The notes under the pieces: model-generated | Told to the model about the DNA's origin: nothing | Databases searched by the model: none | The model's input: the letters and a program-made list of their open reading frames with translations, nothing else | Part shown: piece by piece, positions 1 through 13,779 of the stretch | Layout: every line of letters begins with the position of its first letter | Position numbering within the stretch: position 1 is the stretch's first letter | Program-made: the position numbers and the translations under genes | Assembly (NCBI GenBank): GCA_947462335.1 | Contig: OX381714.1 | Coordinates: 16,154,618 to 16,218,617, forward strand | Direction: 5' to 3' | From: Harmothoe impar | Lineage: Eukaryota > Annelida > Polychaeta > Phyllodocida > Polynoidae | Length of the DNA: 64,000 nt

Positions 1-62
1 AAGGGTAGGGGGGGAGGTACAGAGTGGACAGGTGAGTGGGAAGCCTTAATGATGAGAGGGAC

Positions 63-286
63 TTAACCCTTTAAGGATGGCATGTCGCTATGATGCACCA
101 ATGCAGCCTGGGCAAAAAACTTGCCAGGGTTCAATTGGTGTATCATACCGACCCTCTCAAATGGGAGTTTGTCAGCCCTGTAGGGTCAGTATGAAGCTTG
201 GATACAGTACTGGCAAGTTACTCGCTAGGGCTGCATTCATGCATCATGACGACCAAGGCATAATGCAGTATGCATTAAAAGGTTAA
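63..286. mobile_element. TTAA-palindrome MITE copy 1 (two-hairpin form)
   Basis: TTAA at both ends; left end TTAACCCTTTAAGGATGGC, right end ATTAAAAGGTTAA. The interior holds two GATGCA..TGCAG / CTGCATTCATGCATCATG palindromes. Probable piggyBac-type MITE, diverged. Confidence 0.85.
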
Positions 287-521
287 GGCATCGCAGTCAC
301 TATATATGCTTATCATCGGGACATATGGTCAACACAGGAGCTGTCAATGTTGTCAATCATTGAATTGTGTTTAAGTTTTGATTTTTTACATGTAACCATA
401 TCCCAACTCATCCCCTTAGTGATGAACAGCATTGCCTCAATAGGTTGTAGCTGAATACAAGAAAGACAAAAGTCTGTCCTTGGATTGTCCTTCGAGACCA
501 TCCCCTACTACACTGTAGTAC

Positions 522-690
522 TGTGGCTCCAGAGGGGTCAAAAGCCACCTGGCGACCTGGTACAATAATAAAAGCGACCTGCGGACTTTGGGACAAATTT
601 GGTTGTAGTAAAAATGGTCTTAAAAAAGCGACTTTGTGACCTTGGACCCTTAATCTCGGCGACTTTCCGACCTGAGGGGGCCCCTCTGCA
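522..690 (+). repeat. Dispersed repeat rich in GCGACCTG, copy 1
   Basis: AGAGGGGTCAAAAGCCACC, GGCGACCTGG and several AAAGCGAC motifs. The reverse complement of 55441-55606 shares AGAGGGGTCAAAAGCGACC and the same succession of motifs. Confidence 0.7.
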
Positions 691-898
691 CCCCCAGTAT
701 TAGCGCCTACTGCATGTCTTAGTTGTAGTCCATGTGAGTGAAGTGGGAAGTGAGGTGGCCCCTCTAATGGTGGATATCACTGACACAGGGGTGAATGGGA
801 TCAAGGCCTGGCCTGGGGTGATATGCCATGGAGTAGGTTAAAGGCCACTTCCTCCAGTGTGAGGAGGCTTTTCTCCAACGTCTACAACCCTCTGACTC

Positions 899-1074
899 TA
901 AGGCTACACAGTGGTATCATTTCCTGTGCCCTTTGTTGTCATGATGCCTTGATGCAGCCTATTTCCCAGGGCCGCATTTATGCACCATGCTCACAGGGTC
1001 GGCATGATGCTGGAATGCAGCACTGAGAAAATAGTCACCAGGGCATCATACTATGCTGTCCTTAAAGGGTTTAA
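899..1074. mobile_element. TTAA-palindrome MITE copy 2, decayed left end
   Basis: Right end CCTTAAAGGGTTTAA is clear; interior GTCATGATGCCTTGATGCAG and GGTCGGCATGATGC. The left TTAA is lost. Confidence 0.65.
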
Positions 1075-2431
1075 CAGTTGCCAGGAACACACTGGTATTC
1101 AGGAGTTTAAATGATGGCTGTCTTCAAGACAAATAGGGCGGAAGCTTATTAGACTAGATCGTATTGACATTAGCGGAATCTAGTTGTTATTGCCTTGGTA
1201 TTAGCGTGGAAAATTCAGGTGGTTTTAACCACTGCAATTGTGACCGTAAACCCCCACCCGCTCTGTATATAGGGATAAGTACCTGTCCCATCTCCACTCC
1301 GACTGTCGCTGTAAGGGTACTGAAATTTTGGCCTTTGATTGTGAAATAACCCAATGATAGTCAGAATCCAATGGCGCCTTCTGCTTGCGAAGTGCATTAC
1401 AATACATGCAAAGAAACCCACCACTGTAGAAACACAAACGTGTCATCTCGATCCATCAGGACATTCACATGTGATGATCTTTGGTTGTCTTGACATTTCT
1501 CAGCTGTTTGCTCTGAGACCCCTAGAAATACAAAGGTGTTCTATTAATGCCATATTCATGTCTTCTGGTAAGGAATAAGTGAGGCACGAGCGTATTTGAA
1601 GCCCAGACCTTTCCGTTTTGGATGCCATGCCGACTTTCAGCCATGTTGGCAATACTGTATTGAAATCTTGGTATTTGCTAAGGCTTAAGCTCACGTTGCA
1701 TTTCTATAATTGATTGTGAATGTGTGTAGGAGTAGCCATATACAAAATGCAGTTGGCTTTACTTCCTGTGATTGAATATGCCTTTATGAGACCAACATTA
1801 GAAAGATCATGTTGAACATTCCATGAATGCAAACAGGTTTAAACTTGGAAGACACCCAACATACATTAAATGCTTCAGTAAAGTCGTATTTAAGGTCAGA
1901 AGTCTAGCAGGTTATCACCATCGCTCAACTCGTCAATATAGTTCTCACGATAATCTCTCATGCTCACTACATATGTAAAGCATATGGCAAATAGAGTTGG
2001 TTTGTTGAATTCATCAGAGACTTCATATAATACTGACAAACAAAGCCAATGACTTTTGTTAAATCCACCTGTGTTTGCTAGAATAGTTCCATATTGTCAA
2101 ACAGACATGATATTAATGTACAAAAACAATAACAGTCTGTCGAGACCTACTAGGATCCTCGTGTTTATATCTTCAGCATATAGCCTGATATGATAGGGCC
2201 TGGCATTATACCGTATTAGTTATTCCCTATGATGATTATGCCATATGTGTTTTCCCTATTCAGGTTACTCTTCCCTCGGCTAGAACACTGTTATTACTGT
2301 TGGCGATCTCGACAGCTAAACATTAATTAGTGTAGTCGGATAGGGACATGCTAATTAATGCTCTGGTAATGGACTGCCAGTCCTAATCATGGCATTTGTG
2401 AAGCATGAAAAAGGGATTATGTCCCTCCGTG

Positions 2432-2662
2432 TTAAACCCTTTAAGTGTGGCAGTGTGCCTAATGCACTATATTATATGCCATTTTTACAGCAGTGACTTA
2501 CAGATGAAGCATCATGCCTCAACCTACAGGGGCTGATACCCTCATACAGTCTGATACAATATTGCAGTGCCAGATAGTTACTCGCTTGGGATGCATTGGT
2601 GCATCATGAAGACAAGTGGATCTAGAGCATTGAGGCATCATGCCATCATTAAAAGGAATAAG
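2432..2662. mobile_element. TTAA-palindrome MITE copy 3
   Basis: Starts TTAAACCCTTTAAGTGTGGC, ends ATTAAAAGGAATAA; internal TGCATTGGTGCATCATGA half-hairpins. Confidence 0.75.
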
Positions 2663-3859
2663 CTGATACAGTGACAGTCATTTCTGGATAAAGTCCTTAA
2701 TAATTGCTCATTACATTGTAGACGCTATAAAATATTCTCCTTTGATTTGAGGGTCTGCGAATTGAATAACTATCTACGGACACTTCAATTAGTAAGATGA
2801 GTTTACCTTATTATTATATATGTTGAGTAATCATCGGGCCCAATAACATCTTATGATAGATTTCATCTTATAAGAGATTTCTTGAGTTTATGAGACAATT
2901 GACACTCTTCAAGTTTTATGGAGAGAGCCCAGCAATTTGATCAACATTTATGGCGCGTTATTTGAATTAATATCGTTGGATGTTTTCCCTATTTCCATTC
3001 CTATTAATCCAATGTGCCTATGCAGTATCTAGCCGGTCAGCCCTGCGTAAATAAATGTTTAGCGTGTGTGAACAACCCCCATACCAGCATGCTACCAAAG
3101 CAATTTGGGACAAATCTTACATTTCTGCTTGCTTTTCAACTTGTTACAAATATTTCTCTTACACAATAGCACACTCTGTATACCCTCCCAAATAACCACA
3201 TGCTGGTTAGAGCTAAATGGGACACCTTTACCACTGGAATTCGGTGAGTCAATTATTTACGCCATTTTGGCAATGGGCCAGATGTAAAAACGACATAGGG
3301 AGCACCTACATAGGTTACCATAGCGATGTAACCTGTTGTATCTAAATATTTTGGTATGTTTTTCCTTGCATGGATCGTTACGAGTGCTGTGACTATAAAC
3401 AGGCTGGTTTCTCTGGTGATAGGAGTGTACATGGCAACAAGGAGAAAGACTGAGTCATGGTTTCTGTCTGCCTGTGTGGTTTTCCCGCCAAACAGCAGTG
3501 TCGTCTGCTCCCCAGAATTGTTACAATTGTCGTCTGCTTTCAACTGTCAGCAGTCAAGCAGAAGAGATACTCCGCGTCCCTCGAGCAGATCATCCTTTCT
3601 GCTTGACTATTTTGGTAGTTGAGTGTTTCTTTCCTCAATACAAACACAGTCTGTGTTACTGATTGCTATAGGACATTTGTAACCATTGCTTTGTATAATT
3701 GATTGTTTCTATTTGATTTGTGGGTGTATCATGCTGAGGTGCCTAACCTGATATCGATTCCCATTTAGTATTGAGCTTCCGTGAATCCGTTAGAGACACC
3801 ACCTCCAGCATATAATACTTTAATGTTATTGAATTCTCTCAAGTGGGCCCTCTCTTTTC

Positions 3860-3900
3860 CCTCTTTCTCTCTCTGTCTGTATGCTGTATGTCTCCCTGTA

Positions 3901-3933
<33 letters not shown>

Positions 3934-4036
3934 CTCTCTCTTCATGTCTTGCTCTGTCTGTCTGTCTCTGTATCTCTGTCCCTCTCCCTCTCTGTCTGTC
4001 TCTCTGTCTGCCTCTGTTTCTCTGCCCCCCCCTCTC
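3860..4036 (+). repeat. (CT)n / CTGT-rich microsatellite
   Basis: Nearly pure CTCTGTCT-type sequence; open frames on both strands here are artefacts of it. Confidence 0.95.
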
Positions 4037-4956
4037 TAAATAAATAAATAAATAATGCATAAACGATACTTTAAAATGTTGGCAGTGGCGGATCATGAGA
4101 TCACTCTATCCCCCTGATAGTATGGGTTTTAGAATTTATCATTTGAAAGTCAAAAGGAAACCTGAATGTCATCTCTACCTTAAAAGGCAAAGCACATCCT
4201 CAGAGGATTGCTGCCTTCCCACGTAACAGGCAATGCATAAAACAATTTGAACACAGACGAGTTACTCTGTGACTCAGAGCACGTACCGGCACCATCTATA
4301 CAGTACCTAAAGTAGACCCTCCTACCCCACACACTGTATAAACTACAGCTTAGGACGACTGTACCTTGGCAGTCTACAGAGGTGGGGAGGCTGCACACAC
4401 CGAGGAAAGACTTTCAGAACATGTAATATTTATATTTGCCAGACCACCAAAATGTCTTATAATTGAGTCAGGAATAAGTGGAATTTAAGCCATGATATTA
4501 AAGCCTACGCATTGGCTATATTGAATATTATATTCAGGAGCTGTTTTCTTCCCTCTCATGTTTGGGTTTTAAGGGTAGGATTTCTCAAGATTTTGAATTT
4601 TAAAGAAAATTAGAATTCTGTTACTTTCGGCACCCCGACGTGGGAATATATTAAAAAATGTAATGGGTTTGAATAAAAGCAATGGTTTGTAATTGTTGAG
4701 TGAGTTTTCCTGTCTGTAGAGCTATGTTCTGCCCAGCAGTGATGGCCTTGTTTGGTATGTGGTCTGGGAGGCTGGCCTTCTTGCTGGCAGTGTACAGACA
4801 CCCGCCCCAGGCCCTCACAGTAACCACTCAGTAACCCTACATAGCACTGTCAAGAACCTTATAGGCTACCACACAACCATGCACTGGTATTGTGGGGAAT
4901 TATAGGAATATTCCATATTAATTTCATGACTTTATTATCTGGCTGAATTAATCTTA

Positions 4957-5112
4957 TACACTGTAAAACGTAAGTGTAGGTACACGGTTAAATCTACTGT
5001 AGCTTTACAGCATCTATTGTAGCTTTACAGCAGATGTGCACCTACAATAAACTGTACAGTCGATTTTCTGTATACCTACAAAAAAAAAAGGCAACCAACT
5101 ATTTACAGTGTA
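4957..5112. mobile_element. Palindromic MITE, CACTGTAAA termini
   Basis: TACACTGTAAA at the left and TTTACAGTGTA at the right form inverted ends with TA flanks; subterminal GTGTAGGTAC and GTATACCTAC also pair. About 156 bp, non-coding. Confidence 0.65.
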
Positions 5113-7120
5113 AGCAGTCAATCTTTTCGGAATAACTGTGAACTTTGACATTTACCATAAGATCAGTATAACAAATGTCAATATTTACATAATAAACAGT
5201 AACACCACTGTCCGATCATTTTTAAATTTGCATAACCTTTTATCAAATCCCTGCATCTCCATAATAGGATAAACTGTTGTAAATATTTCCCATGCATTTA
5301 TGAAAAAAAATAATACCCAGCATATAGATTCAGCGGGGGGGGGGGGGGTATTTGTAAACATCCAATTACCCGACCACATGTATGCAAACCCTGCCGCATG
5401 ATGTGAGTGGGTAATAGGTAATTAGCATTATTAGTTACAACAAAACCTAACACAGAGCCACCATCATGAATACAAAATGTCAGCTGTGTGCAGGGTTAGG
5501 CTAATTATATCTGATTTAATGCGCCTCCCCCTATGGTGTATTTTGTCATGATAATTAAAATGGTGAGTGAGTAGTGTGGTCTTTTATAAGGACTAGAGAT
5601 GGATTCCTGGACATGATATTGGAACTGGGGCTAGGCATGCATGTGGTATAAACATTAAATTTTCCAGATGGTAGTTAGCTCTCATTTCAATATACGCTGT
5701 GAGTAGTAAATTTAGCTGAGCAGTAGATTCTACTGTAGGTTTACAGTATAAACTACTGTATATGTGTACATGGGCAGTAGAATCTACTGTTAGTTTATAG
5801 GATAAAGAGATGTATTTCTGGGTTCAATATTTACATAGAATTCTCTTATATCTAATATCTAATTGTAAATTTCAAACATATAGTATTATAAAGTGAGTTG
5901 CATGTTCATTCATATCTTCTCCCAGAGTAGCTGCCTAAGAGATTCATTGCTCCCTTCTGTGATATAACATAGTGAACCTGCCCATCTGGGTAATCCAGCT
6001 TCAACACATATCACTATAACCTGACAAACCCCCCACATGCCCACAGCAGCTAAAAGCAGAGTAGGGAGCGCACTATACATGCTATAAGCTCCCCTGAGCT
6101 GCTCACCGGAGCAGAGAACCTCCATAGATAGGCTAGCTCGAGTTGCTCCGAGCTGCTCCTGTGTTGAGGTGGTGCCATGTATGTGGTTTAGGCAGGATCG
6201 ATACAAATCAGCTTAAAGGGTTGAGGTGAGTTCTCAGAAATGGTAAAGGACTGGAAGAAGGCTATTTTTATCCAATCTTGATCCAGAATAATCGGATTTC
6301 TCTCCTTAAAGGCTATTCTGAGCTCAGCAATTTTTTATGTGTTTTAATCTTTCCAGGCCCAGAGCCTCTGAGATGCTTTATTACGAAAATGAATAAGAGG
6401 CTGAATAGCAGACTCCATCCCAGACATTATTTATACTAACAATTAAAATCCCCCTACAGCCCTGATGGGCAACAAAAGTTCCACCCTAGCTGGTCTGAAA
6501 ACGAATATAATTCGCTCCATCCCAGTTTTTCCGTCCTGTAAATCGGACAGTAAACCATAAAAGCATGATGGCCCTATAGTATTACAGGGTTTGTGTACAA
6601 ATTGAGTCACAATTTGCATGAACATCCACCAAGTTCCAATATCTAATTTTTCTAGCTCAGCCTTTTTGAAAAACGAACCCCCCTGCGGAGAGGGCTAGTT
6701 ACGCGGGCCTGTAAATATAATAATGAGTAAAATTACCAATACTTTAGTTATTCTGTAACTGTGAATAGCTCAGTTCTTGATGCAGTAATGTAATTATTGC
6801 CATTTCTTTATTGGCATATTTGACCCAATTCAATAAGATAGGAAAGCAGAGGTAGAGGCAGGAGGGAGCATGATTCCATGATTAGTTAGTTTACTGATTA
6901 GTACCACATCACTTCAATAGCAGAAAAGGTTAATTGTTAAATAGGGAAAAGCAGCTCAAGAGTGGGAATGATTACACGATCTAATTAAATGTCAAGTTTG
7001 AGCACGGCTAGTTAACCATCAGTTAGCAGATACCCCATGAAGAGGAGTATTTTTTATCTCTATCCTAGGAGGACCTTCCAATCTCAGAAAGCTACCAGCT
7101 TGAAGAACCCTGTCTAGTTA

Positions 7121-7312
7121 ATGAGAGAGACAGACATACAGAGAAAGAGATACAGAGAGAGAGAGACAGAGAGACAGAGACAGAGACAGAGACAGAGACA
7201 GAGAGACAGAGCGACAGAGAGACAGACAGAGAGACAGAAACATAGACACAGATACAGAGAGAGACAGAGAGAGAAAAGAGAGACAGAGAGAGAAAAGAGA
7301 GACAGAGAAAAC
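7121..7312 (+). repeat. (GA)n / CAGAGA microsatellite
   Basis: GAGAGACAGAGACAGAGA and related units; long frames in both directions are compositional. Confidence 0.95.
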
Positions 7313-7501
7313 TGATCCCAGCCAACCCTTAGGGTCTACCTGTACTTGTCAGTAGGTGTACCCCAGATGGGGATTTGGCGTGAGAAGCTTAAAAGGAGAG
7401 ACATAAAGATCAGGAGACAAATCAGCAGCGTCTCCAACTTTACAGTGCTTGCCATCTTCAGCTGAAGGCCATGGATCTGTTTTCTGTCTCCATTTCATAG
7501 T

Positions 7502-7752
7502 TTAACCCTTTGATGGCCGCATAAAGCATTAATACAGTATGCCCCTTAGCATTACGATTCATTGATGCAGTACTCGCCAGTGCTGTATTCAAGCATATGC
7601 CGACTCTATAGGGTTTATACACTCCCGTAGGGATGGCATGGTGCATCAATGCAGCCATGGCCAGTAGATTCAACAGGGCTGCATTTATGTATCATGATGA
7701 AAAGGGGCATGCAAAACATATTTAATTCGCCATCCGGCTCTTTAAGCGTTAA
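7502..7752. mobile_element. TTAA-palindrome MITE copy 4
   Basis: TTAACCCTTTGATGGCCGC to CTCTTTAAGCGTTAA, with internal hairpin modules and the CTATAGGG...CCGTAGGG centre. Confidence 0.8.
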
Positions 7753-7886
7753 CAGTGCAAGAGTGCTTGATAATGTTATCTGAACCAGTAGCGTGATATG
7801 AGGGTATACGCAGGGGTATCTCTTTGGGACCATTTTCTAGCCATTCCCTGGATACACATCACAATTCACCGTTGATATATTATATA

Positions 7887-8068
7887 AGTAAAGTCTCGTT
7901 ATAAAAAAGCCTTGGGACGAGACAATTTAATTTTGCTCCTTATAAGCAATGTTCCTTATTACCAAACATACATATAGAGATAATAGAAAATAGGGACCGT
8001 GGAAATGGGGTCCTTATAAAAGGAAGTTCCTCGTATCAGTCCTCCTCATATTAAACGAGATATCACTG
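7887..8068. mobile_element. Pogo/Tc1-like MITE
   Basis: Left end AGTAAAGTCTCGTTATAA and right end (reverse complement) CAGTGATATCTCGTTTAA resemble the pogo-type CAGT..TCTCGTTTA terminus, with TA on both sides. No transposase frame. Confidence 0.65.
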
Positions 8069-8317
8069 TAAATGCCATATGATGCTATAGAGAGAGTCCC
8101 ATATGTGATCTACACATTCCCTGATCTAAAATAAAGCTAGTCAATCATCCCTCTGTGGATCAGCTGAAGCTACCTGGCAGTGGTTCAATGATGAGGGAGG
8201 TAATTAGACCCTGGCTGTCTGTAGTGATTGGCAGCTCACAGAGCCCAGGCTGTCTAATAACACAGGGTACAGAGGGACTAGACACAAGCATGCAAAGTGC
8301 CACTCCAGCGCTGCTCC

Positions 8318-8745
8318 TTTTATAGGGCTTTAATGTAGTGTACCCTTTGTCGTCATAAAACATGGGTGCAGCCCTGGATAGTTGATCTACTACCCAGGGC
8401 TGCATCCATCCATCATGGCGACCCTTCGAGAGTGTATTAACTCAGCATGATGCACTAATGCAGTTTTGGCAAGGTACTCGCCAAGGCTGCATTCATGAAT
8501 CACGATCAAAGATGGAGATAATGCATTAAAACCCGGATTAAAGCACTATGCATTATACGATAGGTATGATGAGTAGACTCGCCCGGGCTGCATTCATGCA
8601 TCATGCTGACCATTGGGAGTGTCGCAACCTACTGGTACTAGAACCTGCATGAATGCAGTCCTGATGAGCTTCTTGCTAGAGCTGCATTAATGTATCATGT
8701 TCACAGATGGGCATACTGCCCTATAAGTACTGTGCGGACCTCAAA
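8318..8745. mobile_element. TTAA-palindrome MITE copy 5, compound or rearranged
   Basis: Several hairpin modules in series (GGGCTGCATCCATCCATCAT, GGCTGCATTCATGAATCA, GGGCTGCATTCATGCATCAT), more than one element long and without clean TTAA ends. Probably two nested or adjacent decayed copies. Confidence 0.65.
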
Positions 8746-9963
8746 GATAATTGAGTATAATCAGTATAATTATAGCTATATAGGAGGTTCTGGGCAGTTG
8801 CTCTCAGTAGCTCAATAGACAGTTACCACTGACTGCAGACTTGATACCAATTAAACGGCATTTAGCAATTGTTATATTGATCGTACACTTGACTTTAATG
8901 AGGCTACTTGGTTTGATGGTCTGTGGGAATGTAGACCTATGTGGTATATTCCTATATTAACTTTGAGATGTATAGGTAGGTCCCCCGTTCTCAGGCCCCC
9001 TGTTCCCATACTCACATTAGGATGTCATCATATATAATATACAGGGTTGTGGTTTCAGTTTTGATTTGTAATAACGTGTCTATGTGTGCATATATGTATG
9101 TGTACACTACTGCGTAATAATCCACCCCCTGCAGGATCTGCTATCAGTATCAAAACGGAGGATATCTGCCATTCTTATTTATTCAGCATGGTGTCTCTAA
9201 AATATACTTCCGTCTCAAAGTTTTGCAGTACTAGTGTAGCAATGTGGGAGTCCTATTTTTTCAAAAATGTGGGATGTGATTGGTGGATTGGGGGGGGGGG
9301 GGGGGGTGAAGAAAAACAGTTGCACCGATTAAGAGGGGGAAACCAACGAAATTTAAGGGAGGACTTTCGACCCCTCTTGAGGGGGGGGGGGGGTGGATAT
9401 GTTTTCTGCCGCAAAAATAAACCACCCCCTAGGCTTTAAGAAAATGACCACTTCCTAATGTGTTAGATATCTAGTTAACATGTCCCCTTAACCATTGCTG
9501 ACGTGATAGGTTTGTGGAGTATACCATGAGAAATACATAATTGATGTATTTTCTGTGGGATGGCCTACACGTATGTGTGTTAAAGTGACAGGAGTGTCCC
9601 TGGGTATCATGGTCATGTGGGTGTCATATGATAACAAACTACAGCCTTACATATAGGATAGTACGATATGAATACGTAGTTTCTATTGATATCAATATAT
9701 ATGAATTATTAATTTCCTAGTTTTCTCATTCGTCCACTGGATGTCATATCCACTATTCCTTGTGTATCTGTCGTATCTTCTGTCATTTATTTCGGATTAT
9801 CCCACGACCCCCATTTGAGATTTACAACATCATACACATCTGCCACTCACAGACAATTGACAATTATCACCGCCTTTCCTCTCTCCTTTTCTCTCCCATC
9901 CTATCAATACCTTCTATTTTATCTCCTCTTCCAGCCCCCCCCCCCCCCACCTGCCAACCCAAC
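8746..9963. other. Non-coding stretch with poly-G tracts
   Basis: G-runs at 9291-9306 and 9381-9393 create a spurious Gly-rich 117-codon frame. A pyrimidine-rich run ending in C15 (about 9935-9950) forms the left flank of the LTR insertion. Nothing else seen. Confidence 0.6.
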
Positions 9964-9967
9964 ACAT

Positions 9968-10361
9968 TGTAACATAACAACACTGAGAATAAATGTAAAA
10001 ACCAGGTTCTTTATTCTGTCCAAGCCAATACAACTCCCACTCCTGCCCTCTGCTCAGGGTCTCTCACACTCTGGGCCTCACATCTCCCTGGCCTCCAGCC
10101 ACCAGGCCTCCTCCTGCACCAAAATAGCCATACTCTCTTCCGAGTGGTCCAAACCAACATCACGTCACATGCATTCTCCAATCACACACAATCACCCCAC
10201 ATCAGACCACATCCACCCTCCCATACCCCCGTCTGGAACCAATTCCAAGAAGTTGCAAGGGGAGGGTGGTGGAAGAAGCAATCAACACAAACGATAGATT
10301 AAATACAATTACATAGTGAATACTAATATAATTAATAATGGCTATACGTGGTTATATTACA
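9968..10361 (-). repeat. LTR (3' LTR of the - strand element)
   Basis: 394 bp, TG...CA. On the - strand it contains AATAAA (complement of TTTATT at 10010-10015) about 45 bases from its 3' edge, the expected place for the R-region poly(A) signal. It appears identical to 16180-16573. An open frame through it is incidental. Confidence 0.9.
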
Positions 10362-10382
10362 TCCCTCCCCTTTTAAAAAACG
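10362..10382 (-). other. Polypurine tract of the LTR element
   Basis: Directly next to the LTR; the - strand reads AAAAGGGGAGGGA up to the LTR edge, the usual primer for plus-strand DNA synthesis. It fixes the orientation of the element. Confidence 0.75.
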
Positions 10383-10539
10383 TTTTTCTCCTGAAAAACA
10401 ACACTGTTAGAACACACCAATACAACTGTAATGCATGCTCATCAGCAGTGAAGCATTAACTGTCAAATAAGAATAAAAATAAACATGACAAAATCTCGGT
10501 ACTCCTACTTCTACTTCACTACACATCATAATACATTAC

Positions 10540-11220
10540 TATCCTGCAAAGCTAAATCAGCTTATTCGTTGACAGGTTAGAAATAGTTATGAATTATCTC
10601 AAAACATCTCTACACACAATCTCAACATCTCGATATCACCACTCCTCTCCCAGAACACTACATCTCATAACATATTACTCTTCTGCACAGCTTATCAGCT
10701 TATTTTAGCAGTTAAGCAAACGTTATAGATACACTAGAATCCCCTTTATCACATCTACCTCTCATCTCCCTTCCTAACACATCTAATAACACATCACCCT
10801 TCTGCTAAGCTAATCAGCTTATTTTCATTAGCAGTTAAGCAATTGTTATAGATACACTGAAATATGATTTCTCACCTCTACCTCATATCTCATTTTCTAC
10901 CCCACCTAATGATAACAATTACCTTCATGCAAAGCTCATCAGCTTATCAATTGGCAATTTGTTTTTTGATAATTGTTACAGATACAACAAAATTCAACAC
11001 CTCACCTGTACTCGTCTTTTCACTCACTACTATATCTCATAACACATTACCTTCATGCAAAGCTCATCAGCTTATTCATTGGCAATTAAATAACTGTTAT
11101 AGATATAATAGAATTCAACTCCTCACCTCTACTTCTAACCTAACTTCAAACATTAGAATCTACTTCTAATCCCACTTCACATATCATTTACCAAGCATAG
11201 CTTATCAGCATCTTGCTTAG
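10540..11220 (+). repeat. Diverged tandem repeat, unit about 118-139 bp, in the LTR element
   Basis: The block AGCTCATCAGCTTATT with following GTTATAGATA and CTCACCTCTAC recurs near 10551, 10690, 10808, 10933 and 11061. AT-rich, no coding evidence. Confidence 0.75.
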
Positions 11221-11519
11221 CAGTCAACTCTCATGTCCCACCCCTTAAATACCAGTAATTGTGCATGTGAATATATATTCAACTGCTGTAAACCATATAC
11301 AGCAAAACAAATGCAGGTAAATATAAATGGTTACATGTTAATAAATATCCAATTACTGCAAACTGTATAGCACTTACAGTAAAGAATATGCAAGTAAATA
11401 TAAGTGGTTATACAAAAAATAGATAGGCAATCTATATAATGTGCAAAGAGTATATGCGAGAGTCCAAAACAAATGTTATTATACCATCACCACTAGCTAC
11501 CTCGTTGTAGTCCTGTATG

Positions 11520-11650
11520 AATACAGTCATTGGTGCTAGACAGATCAAATACGGTCGATGGTGCTAGATAAATCAAACACAGTCCTTGGTCCTAGATCAA
11601 TCAAACACAGTTCTTGGTCCTAGGTGAATCAAACATAGTTCTTGGTCCTG
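11520..11650 (+). repeat. Short tandem repeat around AATCAAACACAGTTCTTGGTCC, LTR element
   Basis: About four copies of a roughly 30-34 bp unit built on TCAAACACAG and CTTGGTCCTAG, slightly diverged. Nothing else seen in it. Confidence 0.7.
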
Positions 11651-12839
11651 CAGGGTTAAGTCATATATACGTTGAGATTTAGCAGTGCCAGTAAAATAAA
11701 GTTATTTTTCAAGGGAGCAACACATGAGGCATTAAACAGGAGGAGGTATTGTACTATGAAGAATGTTCCTTTTGATGATTAATGTTCAGATAATTCAGTA
11801 TGTCAATTCCTTGTGTAGTTCATGGGTCCCTTTTTAATGTTGTTTGCATTTTGATGAAATATCAGAATACATTTACCATGAATAACATATATAATATCAA
11901 TGCTAGCAAAATATATTAAATATGATCTCCTACAATGACCAATCCATCAATCTTGCATATCAAACCATTTTCATTGCTATCAGCCAATCACTTGTTTACA
12001 CAACATGTAACTGCATCAACAACAAACTCTAGGCACACAGTATCTCAGCTAACATCACACTTTGAACCATCAGATTGCACAACTAAATATAGAAAAATTC
12101 AAATATAACACTACAGAAATGCTAATGCTGTACCAATACACTGTACAAAGCTTTATACTATGTAAAATGGCAGGCTATTCTAAATATAAACACTCTATAC
12201 TCTAAACTTTATACAAATGCTAACTATATCCTTAACTCTAAGAGTACATGTTAAACTTTATAACACCAGTGGTCTCAAACCACTGCCATTAATCCACAAC
12301 CCCACAACTCATTGCTGTACTCACTCTATTTGCAATATCAAAATAAGTCAAATAATTCACTGATCTCTCATTACCTTAACTCATCCAGTCTTCCGACATA
12401 TAATAATCTCTATGTCATTTGTCCCCTAGTCTCCCCTGACTACCCTCTCCCACCTTATCATCTTCATCTGATTCTATGATTTTTCCCAATTAAAAAAAAC
12501 AACACGAAAAAAAAACAAGAAAAAAAAAACAAAAAAACATTGGCACAAATAGATCTCAACTTTCGATACTAAAACCAAAATGTTAAAGACAGTGAAGTCC
12601 AGGGTCAATGCCCAATTTCCATATACTACTCACAATACACCTGTCCAAAAAGTACAAACAAAGTTCCCTTTTCCATACTTCTCAATAATCACTTGCCTGT
12701 ATCAACATCTCCTATGTTCTGAAACTCAGCTCACTTCTCTTATACTACTCACACCCCAGGCAATAAAAATGCAGGTAACTGGACACCTGACATAATTTAC
12801 ACCTGAATGGCTGACACACCTGTAATTTGAATGTCTAAC

Positions 12840-13365
12840 ATCCCAACACCTTACATCTGAACACACAACACTTGCACATCTGTCACACCTACACACATCT
12901 ATACACACCTGTACATACCTGCACATACCTATACACACCTGCATATACCTGTACAATCATACCTATACCTGCTCACACCTGTATACACCTGTAAACATAT
13001 ACCCGTACCTACACACACCTGCACGCACCCATACACACCTGTACATTCCTGCACACACCTATACACCTATACACACCTGCATATACCTGTACAATCATAC
13101 CTGTACCTGCTCACACCTCTATACACCTGCAAACATATACCTGTACCTACACACCCCTGCACGCACCCATACACACCTGTACATTCCTGCACACACCTAC
13201 ACACCTATATATACCTGTAAAATCATACCTATACCTTGTCACACCTGTATACATATACCTGTACCTACACACCCCTGCACGCACCCATACACACCTGTAC
13301 ATTCCTGCACACACCTACACACCTATGCACATCTGTCATACCTATACCTACACCTATCAACTACC
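12840..13365 (+). repeat. ACACACCTGTACAT-type tandem array, LTR element
   Basis: Degenerate 10-11 bp units (ACACACCTGTA, ACATACCTGC) carry a higher-order period: the block GCACGCACCCATACACACCT recurs near 13021, 13159 and 13277. Confidence 0.8.
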
Positions 13366-13779
13366 CTATGTAACTACTTGAAGTTCCAGAGACTGTCCCT
13401 AGGGGCCTCAGTGTATGCTTCTCAGGCTGGGAACTCTAAAGTCAGTTATGGTCAAGTTGGCTCAGTCAATTGAAATACCACAATAGAACTCCCTTGGTAT
13501 CACTGAAGTTCCTTAATCACTTATTAATTATGCAATGAAACATAACCCAAATATAACACAAGTTTGTCAACAACGTTAGTGCCAGATGGAATAATTAAAC
13601 TTAATTAGGAAGAACTAAACTTAATTAATTCAATTAATAATCCACCAATTCAATTAGCACTGACTTACCCCAATTATCAACCGAACACAAGTTGTCTAAC
13701 AATAAATCACATTCAACAAACTACTGGTGGCTAATTAACCTAATTTGACCCAACTAGTTATAACTTGACCTAATTATGA

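Larger units (their letters stand above)
1075..7501. other. Non-coding stretch before the LTR element
   Basis: AT-rich DNA with the MITEs and microsatellite listed separately, a G-run at 5335-5348, and a second CAGTAGATTCTACTGTA-type repeat around 5718-5800. Frames up to 98 codons lack recognisable domains, coding bias or splice support. I see no gene. Confidence 0.6.

Noticed and set aside
9086..9439. 117-codon Gly-rich frame
   Set aside because: Depends on two poly-G runs; no domain.
9815..10297. 160-codon frame across the left LTR, and its twin at 16114-16509
   Set aside because: Lies in the LTR on the antisense strand of the element; no domain.
12840..13365. Regular repeat with spacers, considered as CRISPR
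   Set aside because: Degenerate microsatellite-type array in a eukaryotic retroelement; no conserved direct repeat with unique spacers and no cas genes.
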